DNA of 12,765 bases from Lawsonibacter sp. (GCA_022793355.1 JAAWCR010000173.1:1-12765); one strand, 5' to 3'; counted from the first letter of the stretch, positions 5,014-12,195 are shown. Made by a program: numbers and translations. Notes: generated by a model not told the origin, from the sequence alone.

Positions 5014-6140
5014 TTTATCTGGACAGCGCCGCTACTACCTTGCAAAAGCCGGCGGCAGTGGCTACCGCCAGCGCCTGGGCCATCGACCATCTGGCCAGCC
5101 CGGGCCGGGGCGGCCACTGGCCCGCTATGGCGGCGGCGGAAAAAGCCTTTGCCTGCCGGGAGGCGGCGGCCCACATGTTTCATGTCAAAGACCCTGAACA
5201 GGTGGTATTCACCTTTAACGCCACCCACGGCCTGAACATCGCCATCAAAACCCTGGCCAAGCCGGGCAGCCGGGTGATCATTTCCAGTTATGAGCACAAC
5301 GCAGTTACCCGTCCCCTCCATGCCATGCAGGGCGTGGAGGTTCGGGTGGCCCGGAGCCCTCTTTTTAACCCGGAAGCCACTCTTGAGGCGTTCCACCGGG
5401 AACTGGACCGGGGGGCGGACCTGGTGGTATGTACCCATATTTCGAATGTTTTTGGTTTTATCCTTCCCATTGAAGGGATTGCCGCTCTGTGCCGTGAGCG
5501 AGGCGTACCCTTGATTGTGGACGCCTCCCAGTCCGCAGGCTGCCTGCCCCTGGACTTCACCGCGCTGGGCGCGGCCTTTATCGCCATGCCTGGGCACAAG
5601 GGACTGTACGGTCCTCAGGGCACCGGACTGCTGCTGTGCGGAACGGCCCCCAAAACCCTCCTGGAGGGAGGAACGGGCAGCGAATCCAAGCGGCAGGACA
5701 TGCCGGATTTTCTTCCCGACCGCCTGGAGGCGGGCACCCACAACATTGCTGGCATTGCCGGCCTGCTGGAGGGGCTGCGCTTTCTGGAGCGGTGGAAGGT
5801 GGAGCGCATTGCTGAGCAGGAGGCCGGACTGGTCCGCTACATGGCCGAGGGCCTGCGGACCATACCCGGGGTAGAGGTATTCCAGGCTGGAGGTCCGAAC
5901 CTCCAGGCCGGGGTGCTCTCCTTCCGGATGAAGGGTCGGGATTGCGAGGAGGTGGGGGAAGCTCTGGGCGACCGGGGAATCTCCCTGCGCGCCGGACTGC
6001 ACTGCGCCCCGCTGGCTCACGAGAGCGCAGGCACGCTGGAGACCGGAACCCTCCGGGCCAGCGTCTCAGTATTCAGCACCAGCCAGGAGATTGACCAGGC
6101 TTTGGCCGCCATTCGGGAAATTGGAACGGCAAACAGCTGA
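5010..6140 (+). CDS. Cysteine desulfurase-family PLP enzyme (class V aminotransferase fold)
   Basis: The 376-residue product is a fold-type I PLP enzyme of the NifS/SufS superfamily. It opens with YLDSAATT (3-10). The cofactor site includes Glu95-His96 (YEHNAV), Asp171 (DASQSAG) and the Schiff-base lysine, Lys197, in MPGHKGLYGPQGTG. A C-terminal RAGLHCAP loop supplies Cys332 at the position of the catalytic persulfide cysteine. The likely reaction is removal of sulfur, or selenium, from cysteine or selenocysteine to give alanine and an enzyme-bound persulfide. The RAGLHCAPLAHES...GTLRAS pattern fits the clostridial desulfurase-family subgroup better than housekeeping IscS. No IscU or SufU scaffold is adjacent; its partner is the DUF3343 gene, joined by a four-base overlap. 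A hairpin follows the stop. Substrate preference cannot be read from the sequence. Confidence 0.9.
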   Translation: MIYLDSAATTLQKPAAVATASAWAIDHLASPGRGGHWPAMAAAEKAFACREAAAHMFHVKDPEQVVFTFNATHGLNIAIKTLAKPGSRVIISSYEHNAVTRPLHAMQGVEVRVARSPLFNPEATLEAFHRELDRGADLVVCTHISNVFGFILPIEGIAALCRERGVPLIVDASQSAGCLPLDFTALGAAFIAMPGHKGLYGPQGTGLLLCGTAPKTLLEGGTGSESKRQDMPDFLPDRLEAGTHNIAGIAGLLEGLRFLERWKVERIAEQEAGLVRYMAEGLRTIPGVEVFQAGGPNLQAGVLSFRMKGRDCEEVGEALGDRGISLRAGLHCAPLAHESAGTLETGTLRASVSVFSTSQEIDQALAAIREIGTANS

Positions 6141-6146
6141 CAATAT

Positions 6147-6193
6147 CGCCCCGGAGGGGGAGACGGCCGGGAGCCGTCCCCCTTTTCGGGGCG
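6147..6193 (+). terminator. Nested GC-rich hairpin, possible terminator
   Basis: An outer stem CGCCCCG/CGGGGCG (6147-6153, 6187-6193) encloses an inner stem (GGGGG and ACGGC pairing with GCCGT and CCCCC, with a two-base bulge). It directly follows the desulfurase stop. The T content after it is low (GTTATTC), so termination may be partial. Confidence 0.55.
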
Positions 6194-6244
6194 GTTATTC
6201 ATCAGAAAATTTTCAGAAAAAATTCATCTTGGAATTTGTCTTTT

Positions 6245-6258
6245 CGGTTGCCAAACCG
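6245..6258 (+). promoter_or_regulatory. Inverted repeat over the -35 box of the cdaA promoter
   Basis: CGGTT-GCCA-AACCG has perfect 5-base arms and covers the -35 hexamer, a position suited to a repressor. Arms this short can arise by chance. Confidence 0.3.
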
Positions 6259-6276
6259 CTGGAAATATCGTATAAT
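6248..6276 (+). promoter_or_regulatory. Sigma-A promoter of the cdaA operon
   Basis: TTGCCA (6248-6253), 17-base spacer, TATAAT (6271-6276). The upstream 40 bases are A/T-rich and include the palindrome GAAAATTTTC (6205-6214). The start near 6283 leaves a leader of about 56 bases, too short for a c-di-AMP riboswitch. Confidence 0.85.
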
Positions 6277-6338
6277 ATCCTGATGAAATATTTTGGCTTC
6301 CCCTATCCCGCGAACCGAAGAGGTGACGAGGTGAGATT

Positions 6339-7238
6339 ATGATGGAGCTTATTCATAACGCACAGATATTTTTGCAGTATAATTTCCCGCTGTTGCAGCT
6401 GCAGCTGACCGATATTCTGGATATCGCCATCCTGGCCCTTGTCATCTACAAACTGCTGTGGATGCTGCGGAAAACCAGCTCCGGGCGAGTAATGTGGGGC
6501 GTGCTGATTCTGATGATGGTCATGTTCATCTCCTCCAACAACGTCCTGGGGCTTACTGCCACCAGTTTTCTGCTGGACAAGGTGGTGCAGTGGGGGTTTG
6601 TGGTGTTGGTAGTGTTGTTTCAGCCGGAGATACGCCGCTTTTTAGAGCGGATGGGCAGCGGACGGCTGGGTTTTGTCTTTGCTTCCACCAAAGAGGCGGG
6701 GCAGGAGGTGGAAACCGCCATTCTCCAGACCACCGAAGCCTATACTGATTTGTCCCGGGACAAGGTGGGGGCCCTGATGGTTTTTGAGCGCCAGAACCTG
6801 TTGGATGACGTAGTCAAAACGGGCACCGCCCTGGACTGCGGCGTATCCAGCGAGCTTTTGAAAAATATATTTTGGAACAAGGCCCCTCTGCATGACGGAG
6901 CGGTGATTGTCCGCAATGGCCGTATTGTGGGGGCGGGCTGCATGCTCCCGCTGTCGGGCAACGTGAACCTGAGCCGGGAACTTGGAATGCGCCACCGGGC
7001 CGGAATCGGCATGAGTGAACACTCCGACGCGGTGGTAGTCATTGTTTCGGAAGAAACCGGGTCCATCTCCGCCGCCGTGGGCGGGATGCTCAAGCGGCAT
7101 CTGGCCCCGGAGACCCTGGAACGTCTGCTGCGCAACGAATTGCTCAATGACAAGCAGGAGGAGAAGAAGGGAACTCAGTTTCCCCTGTTGGGTCTGCTGG
7201 TGGGCCAGGGCAAAAAGGAAGAGGGGGAACCGCTATGA
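6339..7238 (+). CDS. cdaA: Diadenylate cyclase CdaA (DisA_N domain)
   Basis: CdaA makes the second messenger c-di-AMP from two ATP at the membrane; c-di-AMP controls potassium and osmolyte uptake and cell-wall balance in Firmicutes. The 299-residue product has three N-terminal membrane segments (about 24-43, 51-65, 78-94). The DisA_N catalytic domain (about 120-255) has both signature motifs: DGA (186-188, in LHDGAVIV) and RHR (218-220, in GMRHRAGIG). A charged C-terminal tail follows. ATG 6339 and ATG 6342 stand in tandem; GAGG (6328-6331) is seven bases before the first. The gene overlaps cdaR by four bases (ATGA), the arrangement expected for an enzyme and its membrane partner. Confidence 0.97.
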   Translation: MMELIHNAQIFLQYNFPLLQLQLTDILDIAILALVIYKLLWMLRKTSSGRVMWGVLILMMVMFISSNNVLGLTATSFLLDKVVQWGFVVLVVLFQPEIRRFLERMGSGRLGFVFASTKEAGQEVETAILQTTEAYTDLSRDKVGALMVFERQNLLDDVVKTGTALDCGVSSELLKNIFWNKAPLHDGAVIVRNGRIVGAGCMLPLSGNVNLSRELGMRHRAGIGMSEHSDAVVVIVSEETGSISAAVGGMLKRHLAPETLERLLRNELLNDKQEEKKGTQFPLLGLLVGQGKKEEGEPL

Positions 7239-8464
7239 TGGCACGGCTGAGAGAGAGTCGGTGGGTTTATGTTTTGCTGTCCATCCTGCTGGCGATTATC
7301 TTCTGGGCCTATATACGGGCCGCGGTGGACCCCAACGGGACCACTCAGATTCATAACGTGCGGGTGGAGACCACGGGCACAAACATTCTCACCAGTCAGG
7401 GGCTCACCATTTCAGATATCTCGCCCCAAGTGGTGGAGCTGCATGTGGAGGGTCCCAACAGCGCCCGGACCCGGCTGATCCACGGCCGAAACAATCTGTC
7501 TGTGGTGGTGGACGTCTCCCGCTGTGTGGAGGGGGAGAACGTTCTGCGGTACAAGCCCTCCTGGCCGGACAACGTCAACCAGGAAGAAGTGTTCCTTCAA
7601 GATCAGGAGCCGCCCACCATTACTGTGACAGTGGAGAAGCTCTATACCAGAACCTTTGATGTGGAGTTCCAGCTAAACGGCAAGGTGGACGGGAAGTTCC
7701 AGATGGGAACTCCGGCCATTGAGCCAGAACAGGTGATTGTCAGCGGGCCGGTGGAACAGGTTAATCAGGTGGCCAGGGTTGCCGCCATTTTAGAGGACAG
7801 CAATTTGGACGAGCGTTTCACCGGAGATCTGCCCCTGACTCTGCTGGACAGCGAGGGTAATGCCCTCACCGGGCTGGAGGTCACCCTCAGCGCCGACACA
7901 GCCTATGTGGTGGTGCCGGTAGTGGTGACCAAGAAAGTTGACCTGAAGGTGGACATCAAGTCCGGCGGCGGCGCTACAGTGGAGGACGCCACCGTGAAAA
8001 TTGAACCCGATGCGCTGGTCGTATCCGGGCTAGAGGCCGATTTGGACGGTCTGGAGGAGATTTACTTGGGCAGCATCAGTCTGTCCGACGTGGTGGGGAC
8101 CAAAACAGTTTCCTTCCCCATCAATCTGGATCCAAGATTTACCAATGAAAGCGGCCTGACCACGGCCAATGTCACCGTGAATGTGGAGGGGCTGGATACC
8201 GAGGTATTTGCCGTGTCCAACATCCGAACTATTCACCCCGAGGGCTACAACGTGGATGTGGTAACCCAGAGCGTGCTGGTGACCGTCCGGGGCCCGAAGG
8301 AGGATTTGGATAACATCGACGCCAGCCAGATTCTTGTGGTGGCGGACTTGTCCAATATGACAGCGGAAGGGTCCCGCCAGGTGGCCGCCCGGGTCTATCT
8401 CAACAGCACCAGTACGGTGGGCGTGATTGGAGAATATACCATTTTGGTGAATATGAGCAGATAA
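7235..8464 (+). CDS. cdaR: CdaR, YbbR-domain regulator of CdaA
   Basis: The 409-residue product has one N-terminal membrane anchor (about 10-28, VYVLLSILLAIIFWAYI). An extracytoplasmic part follows with four YbbR repeats at about 40-133, 140-227, 233-317 and 322-408. Each is beta-rich, with phrases such as VVELHVEGP, VIVSGPVEQV, LVVSGLEADL and LVTVRGPKEDL in equivalent places. CdaR proteins bind CdaA through the membrane and tune c-di-AMP synthesis. Four repeats is a usual number. In many Firmicutes glmM comes next; here it is replaced by an RseC-like gene 13 bases downstream, so the familiar cdaA–cdaR–glmM unit is broken or rearranged. Confidence 0.94.
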   Translation: MMARLRESRWVYVLLSILLAIIFWAYIRAAVDPNGTTQIHNVRVETTGTNILTSQGLTISDISPQVVELHVEGPNSARTRLIHGRNNLSVVVDVSRCVEGENVLRYKPSWPDNVNQEEVFLQDQEPPTITVTVEKLYTRTFDVEFQLNGKVDGKFQMGTPAIEPEQVIVSGPVEQVNQVARVAAILEDSNLDERFTGDLPLTLLDSEGNALTGLEVTLSADTAYVVVPVVVTKKVDLKVDIKSGGGATVEDATVKIEPDALVVSGLEADLDGLEEIYLGSISLSDVVGTKTVSFPINLDPRFTNESGLTTANVTVNVEGLDTEVFAVSNIRTIHPEGYNVDVVTQSVLVTVRGPKEDLDNIDASQILVVADLSNMTAEGSRQVAARVYLNSTSTVGVIGEYTILVNMSR

Positions 8465-8477
8465 GCGAGGCATAACC

Positions 8478-8900
8478 ATGGTTCAAAATGCAATTGTCAA
8501 AAAGATTGTAGGGGATGGGGTCGCAGAGGTCTCCCTTCTGCGGCAGATGGAGTGCGGCCTGCACTGCGACGGCGCCTGCGCCGGGTGCTCCGCCAAGCCG
8601 CCACAGGAGATTTTAGCTCTGGCCTCCAACGGCATCGGGGCCAAGCCCGGGGATTTTGTGGAGGTGGAGCCGGCCTCAGTGGGCAACATCAGCCCCTCGG
8701 TGGCGGTATTCCTTCTGCCCTGTGTGGGGCTGGGCATCGGGTATGTCCTGGGGATGAACGTGCTGGGTCTTAATGAGGCCACCGCCTTCGGGACAGCGGT
8801 TCTGGGCTTGGCGGCGGGCTTTGTTCCAGCCGTGCTTATGGACCGGGCGATAACCAAAAGCCGGGCTCCGGAGTTCTCTATTTTGAAGCTGCTGCACTGA
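8478..8900 (+). CDS. RseC/MucC-like (SoxR-reducing system) Cys-rich membrane protein
   Basis: The 140-residue product matches the RseC/MucC family. A short N-terminal beta domain carries the cluster C-x3-C-x3-C-x2-C (Cys26, 30, 34, 37), then a strand-rich stretch ending GDFVEVEP (58-65). Two membrane segments follow (about 72-93 and 101-120), with a short cytoplasmic tail. In gamma-proteobacteria the family sits with Rnf-type electron transport and is thought to help reduce SoxR; in Clostridia it occurs alone or near rnf genes, with no settled role. The cysteines could hold a metal cluster or a redox thiol. The start is ATG 8478, with GAGG seven bases upstream. It is the third gene of the cdaA operon. 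Confidence 0.85.
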   Translation: MVQNAIVKKIVGDGVAEVSLLRQMECGLHCDGACAGCSAKPPQEILALASNGIGAKPGDFVEVEPASVGNISPSVAVFLLPCVGLGIGYVLGMNVLGLNEATAFGTAVLGLAAGFVPAVLMDRAITKSRAPEFSILKLLH

Positions 8901-8910
8901 GGACAGGCCC

Positions 8911-9777
8911 ATGTTCGGCTATGTGCGCCCGCTCCAGCCGGAGTTAAAGTGTAAAGAATTTGACCTTTACAGAGCGACCTATTGCGGACTATGCCGCTGT
9001 ATGCGGCGGCGGTATGGTCTGATTGCCCCGATGTTCCTTAACTTCGATTTTACTTTTCTGGCTCTGCTGCTGTGGGAGCCCGAGGACCGCTTTACCCCCT
9101 GCCGAGGCCGCTGTCATGCCAACCCCCTGGTGAAAAAACCTATGTGCCCCAACAGCGAGGCGCTGGAACAGGCGGCGGACGAGAGCGTTGTGCTGGCTTG
9201 GTGGAAGCTGAGGGACGATCTGGGGGACGAGGGCGTTGGAAAGCGGCTGGCTGTCCGGGCGCTGTCCTGGATGTTGCGGCCTGCCTACCAAAAAGCGGCC
9301 CGCCGCCGTCCCGGTTTTGACGAGACGGTGCGTACCTGCCTGAAGGAACTGGCCGGTCTGGAGCAGGAGAACTGTCCCTCACTGGACCAGACAGCGGATA
9401 CCTTTGCCCGTTTGCTCCAAAGCGCTGCCCCTCAGGAGGGGGAACGGGGACGGGTGCTGTCTCAGATGCTCTACCACCTGGGCCGGTGGATTTACCTGGC
9501 CGACGCCCGGGACGACTTGGAAGAGGACAAGCTGGCCGGGCGTTATAACCCGGTGGCCGTCCGCTACGGTCCGCAGGGGGATGACGAGGCACTGAAGCTG
9601 ACCATGAACCACTCCTTGGCGTTTATGGGGGCCGCCCTTCAGCTGGGAGAGTTCGGCTGCCGAAAGGGGCTGCTGGAAAATATTGTCTATCTCGGCCTGC
9701 CCCTGGTGCAGAGGGCCGTTTTTGATGGAAGCTGGAAAGAGATAAAAAAACAAAAGATTTGGAGAAACGACACATGA
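8911..9777 (+). CDS. DUF5685 family protein, Cys-rich N-terminus
   Basis: This 288-residue protein looks like the DUF5685 family, whose function is not established. It opens MFGYVRPLQPEL and has a cysteine-rich N-terminal part (Cys14, 25, 28, 30, 64, 68, 79), compatible with metal or Fe-S binding. The rest is helical, with no signal peptide or convincing membrane segment. Two Asp-rich helical motifs stand out: RDDLGDE (101-107) and DARDDLEED (198-206), followed by a YNP motif (212-214). Their form and 97-residue separation resemble the paired metal-binding motifs of class I prenyl/terpenoid synthases; this is a pattern match only. The start is ATG 8911, with GAGG spanning the previous stop. 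The gene overlaps the J-protein gene by four bases, a partnership I recall from other Clostridia. Confidence 0.8.
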   Translation: MFGYVRPLQPELKCKEFDLYRATYCGLCRCMRRRYGLIAPMFLNFDFTFLALLLWEPEDRFTPCRGRCHANPLVKKPMCPNSEALEQAADESVVLAWWKLRDDLGDEGVGKRLAVRALSWMLRPAYQKAARRRPGFDETVRTCLKELAGLEQENCPSLDQTADTFARLLQSAAPQEGERGRVLSQMLYHLGRWIYLADARDDLEEDKLAGRYNPVAVRYGPQGDDEALKLTMNHSLAFMGAALQLGEFGCRKGLLENIVYLGLPLVQRAVFDGSWKEIKKQKIWRNDT

Positions 9778-10358
9778 GAGACCCGTACAGTGTTCTGGGC
9801 GTCAGCCAGAGCGCCAGCGACGACGAGATTAAGAAGGCCTACCGGGAGCTGGCCCGGAAGTATCATCCGGACAACTATCAAAACAATCCCTTGGCCGACC
9901 TGGCTGAGGAGAAGATGAAGGAGATTAACGAGGCCTACGACACCATTACCAAGCAGCGATCCGGCGAGATGCCCCGCAGCGGCGGCTATGGCGGCGGTTA
10001 TCAGCAGGGCTACGCCTCCAACCCGACCTATGGACGGGTGCGCAATCTGATTAATGTCGGGGATCTGACCCAGGCGGAACAGCTCCTTTATCAGGTAGGG
10101 CAAAAGGACGGGGAGTGGTACTTTCTGTCCGGCAGCATCGCCTATCGCAGGGGCTGGCTGGACGAGGCCATGCAGAACTACACCCTGGCGGTACAGATGG
10201 ACCCCAACAATATGGAGTACCGCCAGGCCTTGACTGTGATGCAGCGGGGAAGCATGGGGGGCTACCGCCCCGCCGGCTATGGCGGCGGAATCGACTCTAT
10301 GGATTGCTGTACCACCATGATGTGTCTCAACTGCCTGTGTAGGGGAGGCCAGTGCTGA
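9774..10358 (+). CDS. J-domain (DnaJ-like) protein with TPR-like segment and Cys-rich tail
   Basis: The 194-residue product has a complete N-terminal J domain (about 1-63) with the HPD motif (31-33) that stimulates DnaK ATPase. A Gly/Tyr-rich linker (about 68-84), a helical TPR-like region (about 86-155, including AYRRGWLDEAMQNYTLAVQMDP) and a tail with six cysteines in 17 residues (Cys178, 179, 184, 187, 189, 194) follow. It lacks the DnaJ zinc-finger and substrate domains, so it is a specialised co-chaperone, not housekeeping DnaJ. ATG 9774 is preferred over TTG 9759: it gives the four-base ATGA overlap with the DUF5685 gene and has GGAG nine bases upstream. The likely client is a neighbour in this operon; that is inference. 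Confidence 0.9.
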   Translation: MRDPYSVLGVSQSASDDEIKKAYRELARKYHPDNYQNNPLADLAEEKMKEINEAYDTITKQRSGEMPRSGGYGGGYQQGYASNPTYGRVRNLINVGDLTQAEQLLYQVGQKDGEWYFLSGSIAYRRGWLDEAMQNYTLAVQMDPNNMEYRQALTVMQRGSMGGYRPAGYGGGIDSMDCCTTMMCLNCLCRGGQC

Positions 10359-10889
10359 ATGTCTGGGACCGATGGGAAAAAGAGCGCCGATATTGCCTTG
10401 GGCGGCATGATGGCTGCAGGCAGCCTGGCCCTTCTGTGGGTAGCCTGCGCGGCTCCGTCGGGCCGTCTTGGCCTTACTGCCGCCGCCGGGCTGTTTCCCA
10501 TGGCGGCTACCCTGTACGCAGGAAGGCCGGCGGGCTATCTGTGCTGGGCGGCGGCATCCCTGCTGGGCATGCTTCTGTTGCCGGACAAAGGGGTGGCACT
10601 ACTGTTTGGGGCCTTTTTGGGCCTGTATCCGGTGGTCAAAGGCCGTATTGAGACCCTGGACCGCCTGGGCGTGGAGTGGGGGTTGAAGCTTTGTTGGTTC
10701 GCTCTGACCCTTACGCTGTTCTGGTTTGTTTTTCAGAAGCTGTTTCTGCTCCAGGTGCCGAAATGGCTGGACAATAACGCGCTGCTGCTCTATCTTCTGG
10801 GCTGCTTGATCTTTGCGTGCTATGATATTGGCCTGTCCCGGCTGCTTCCCCTTCTGCGGAAGTGGCTGGGAGGAGGACAAAAACATTAA
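10359..10889 (+). CDS. Small polytopic membrane protein, conserved clostridial type
   Basis: The 176-residue product is very hydrophobic, with about five membrane segments: 13-32, 37-54, 58-74, 79-92 and two close ones at 108-127 and 140-158, of which one may be re-entrant. Its pattern (GRLGLTAAAGLFPMA, AGYL, LLPDKGVALLFG, LYPVVKGRIE) resembles a family I have met in Clostridia without an assigned function. It recalls ECF-transporter S components in size and Gly/Ala content, but no named family is claimed. ATG 10359 directly abuts the previous stop (TGAATG), with GGAGG (10344-10348) ten bases upstream. It is the last gene of the cdaA operon; no T-run terminator follows. Confidence 0.75.
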   Translation: MSGTDGKKSADIALGGMMAAGSLALLWVACAAPSGRLGLTAAAGLFPMAATLYAGRPAGYLCWAAASLLGMLLLPDKGVALLFGAFLGLYPVVKGRIETLDRLGVEWGLKLCWFALTLTLFWFVFQKLFLLQVPKWLDNNALLLYLLGCLIFACYDIGLSRLLPLLRKWLGGGQKH

Positions 10890-10963
10890 GAAACTGTACC
10901 AGACCGTCTCAGCACACATCTTTGGCGGCAAATCTGCATACTGCGGCAAAAGGTACAGCTTCT
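10889..10963 (+). repeat. Inverted repeat in the gap before yicC
   Basis: AGAAACTGTACC (10889-10900) and GGTACAGCTTCT (10952-10963) are complementary at 11 of 12 positions, separated by 51 bases. The gap between the membrane-protein stop and yicC is 122 bases and also holds TATAAA (10963-10968), a weak -10 candidate without a good -35. Direct repeats GCGGCAAA lie inside the loop. The role is unclear: a leader structure or a protein site. Confidence 0.35.
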
Positions 10964-11011
10964 ATAAATTACCCCCCAAAAAAATCACGTAAATTTAGGG
11001 AGTGACTGACT

Positions 11012-11890
11012 TTGGTTAAAAGCATGACCGGGTACGGCCGGGCGGAGGAGACTTTTAACGGCTGTACCATCACTGTGGAGCTGCGCTCCGTAAACAACCG
11101 CTATCTGGACTGCAATGTACGCATCCCCCGGCTGTACATTTTCGCGGAGGAGGCGGTGAAAGCCCGGGTACAAAACACCATTTCCCGGGGAAAGGTGGAC
11201 GTGTTCATCACGTTGGACAGTGCCGGCGCTGAAAAAGTACAGGTATCCGTCAACAAGCCGGTGGCTGACGGCTACTACGCCGCCTTGAAGCAGCTGGCGG
11301 AGGACTACGGGCTGACCAGCGATATCACCGTATCTCTGCTGTCCCGGTTCCCCGAGGTGCTGCTGGCGGAGAAGGCGGAGGAGGACCTGGAGCAGATGGC
11401 CAAGGATATCTGCTCTGTGCTGGACCGGGCCCTGGCCGATTTCGACCAGATGCGCACCCGGGAGGGAGAGCGGCTGAAGGAGGATGTGCTGTCCCGCGCG
11501 GCGGTTATTGAGGAGAAGGTGGCCCTGGTGGAGCAGCGCTCCCCTCAGACGGTGGCCGAGTACCGGGCCAAGCTGGAGGCCAGAATGAACGAGGTGCTGT
11601 CCAATACCCAGTTGGACCCCGCCCGCATCCTCACCGAGGCGGCCATCTTCGCTGACAAGGTGGCGGTGGACGAGGAGACGGTTCGCCTGCGCAGCCATAT
11701 CGGCCAGCTTCGGGAGATGCTCGCTAAGGGGGGCGCTACCGGCCGGAAGCTGGATTTTCTCATTCAGGAGTTCAACCGGGAGGCCAACACCATCGGTTCC
11801 AAATGCAGCGACATCGAAATTTCCGGACAGGTGGTGGACATTAAGGCGGAAATTGAGAAGATACGAGAACAGGTGCAGAATATCGAGTAA
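11012..11890 (+). CDS. yicC: YicC-family endoribonuclease
   Basis: The 292-residue product is a full-length YicC protein. It has the N-terminal YicC domain beginning VKSMTGYGRAE, with ELRSVNNRYLD (24-34) and SRGKVDVFI (58-66). The C-terminal DUF1732 part includes RSHIGQLREML (227-237), GRKLDFLIQEFNREANTIGSK (244-264) and a final charged helix. E. coli YicC and B. subtilis YloC are reported endoribonucleases. TTG 11012 is chosen because it gives the conserved opening (family proteins start M-I/V-K-S-M-T-G) and has GGGAG (10998-11002) nine bases upstream; ATG 11024 would cut into the conserved start. It leads the conserved yicC–remA–gmk order. Confidence 0.93.
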   Translation: MVKSMTGYGRAEETFNGCTITVELRSVNNRYLDCNVRIPRLYIFAEEAVKARVQNTISRGKVDVFITLDSAGAEKVQVSVNKPVADGYYAALKQLAEDYGLTSDITVSLLSRFPEVLLAEKAEEDLEQMAKDICSVLDRALADFDQMRTREGERLKEDVLSRAAVIEEKVALVEQRSPQTVAEYRAKLEARMNEVLSNTQLDPARILTEAAIFADKVAVDEETVRLRSHIGQLREMLAKGGATGRKLDFLIQEFNREANTIGSKCSDIEISGQVVDIKAEIEKIREQVQNIE

Positions 11891-11937
11891 AAATGTGAAC
11901 GGCCGCAGTAAGTGGAGCCCACAGGAGGGATGTCGGA

Positions 11938-12195
11938 TTGAAGCTTATCAACGTCGGGTTTGGAAACCTGGTGGCCGCCGGCAGGCTGGTGGCGGTGGTC
12001 AGTCCCGATTCCGCCCCCATCAAGCGCATGGCCCAGGAGGCCAGGGAACGGGGCATCCTCATTGACGCCACCTACGGCCGGCGGACGAAAGCCGTTTTAA
12101 TTATGGACAACGACCATGTGGTGCTGTCCGCCCTGTCCCCGGAGGCCATTGCCGGCCGCCTGGAGGGGGAGGATAGCAGGGAGGAGGAGCCATGA
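11938..12195 (+). CDS. remA: RemA/RemB-like regulator (DUF370)
   Basis: The 85-residue product matches the RemA family along its whole length: KLINVGFGN (2-10), VVSPDSAPIKRM (20-31), IDATYGRRTKAVLIMD (42-57) and HVVLSALSPEAIAGRL (60-75), with an acidic tail. RemA in Bacillus subtilis is a DNA-binding activator of biofilm-matrix and osmoprotection genes; the target genes here are unknown. The TTG 11938 start is supported by AGGAGG (11923-11928) nine bases upstream and by the fit of M-K-L-I-N to the family N-terminus. It lies 47 bases after yicC and overlaps gmk by four bases (ATGA). Confidence 0.93.
   Translation: MKLINVGFGNLVAAGRLVAVVSPDSAPIKRMAQEARERGILIDATYGRRTKAVLIMDNDHVVLSALSPEAIAGRLEGEDSREEEP

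Noticed and set aside
4995..6020. 341-codon minus-strand frame opposite the desulfurase gene
   Set aside because: It is a shadow of the GC-rich desulfurase gene; the + strand protein has all catalytic motifs.
5010..6140. Housekeeping IscS/SufS assignment
   Set aside because: No iscU, sufU, sufB or sufC is nearby. The RAGLHCAP loop and DUF3343 coupling fit a separate desulfurase-family subgroup.
6283..6338. c-di-AMP (ydaO-type) riboswitch before cdaA
   Set aside because: The leader is only about 56 bases, too short for that aptamer, and none of its conserved pairing is seen.
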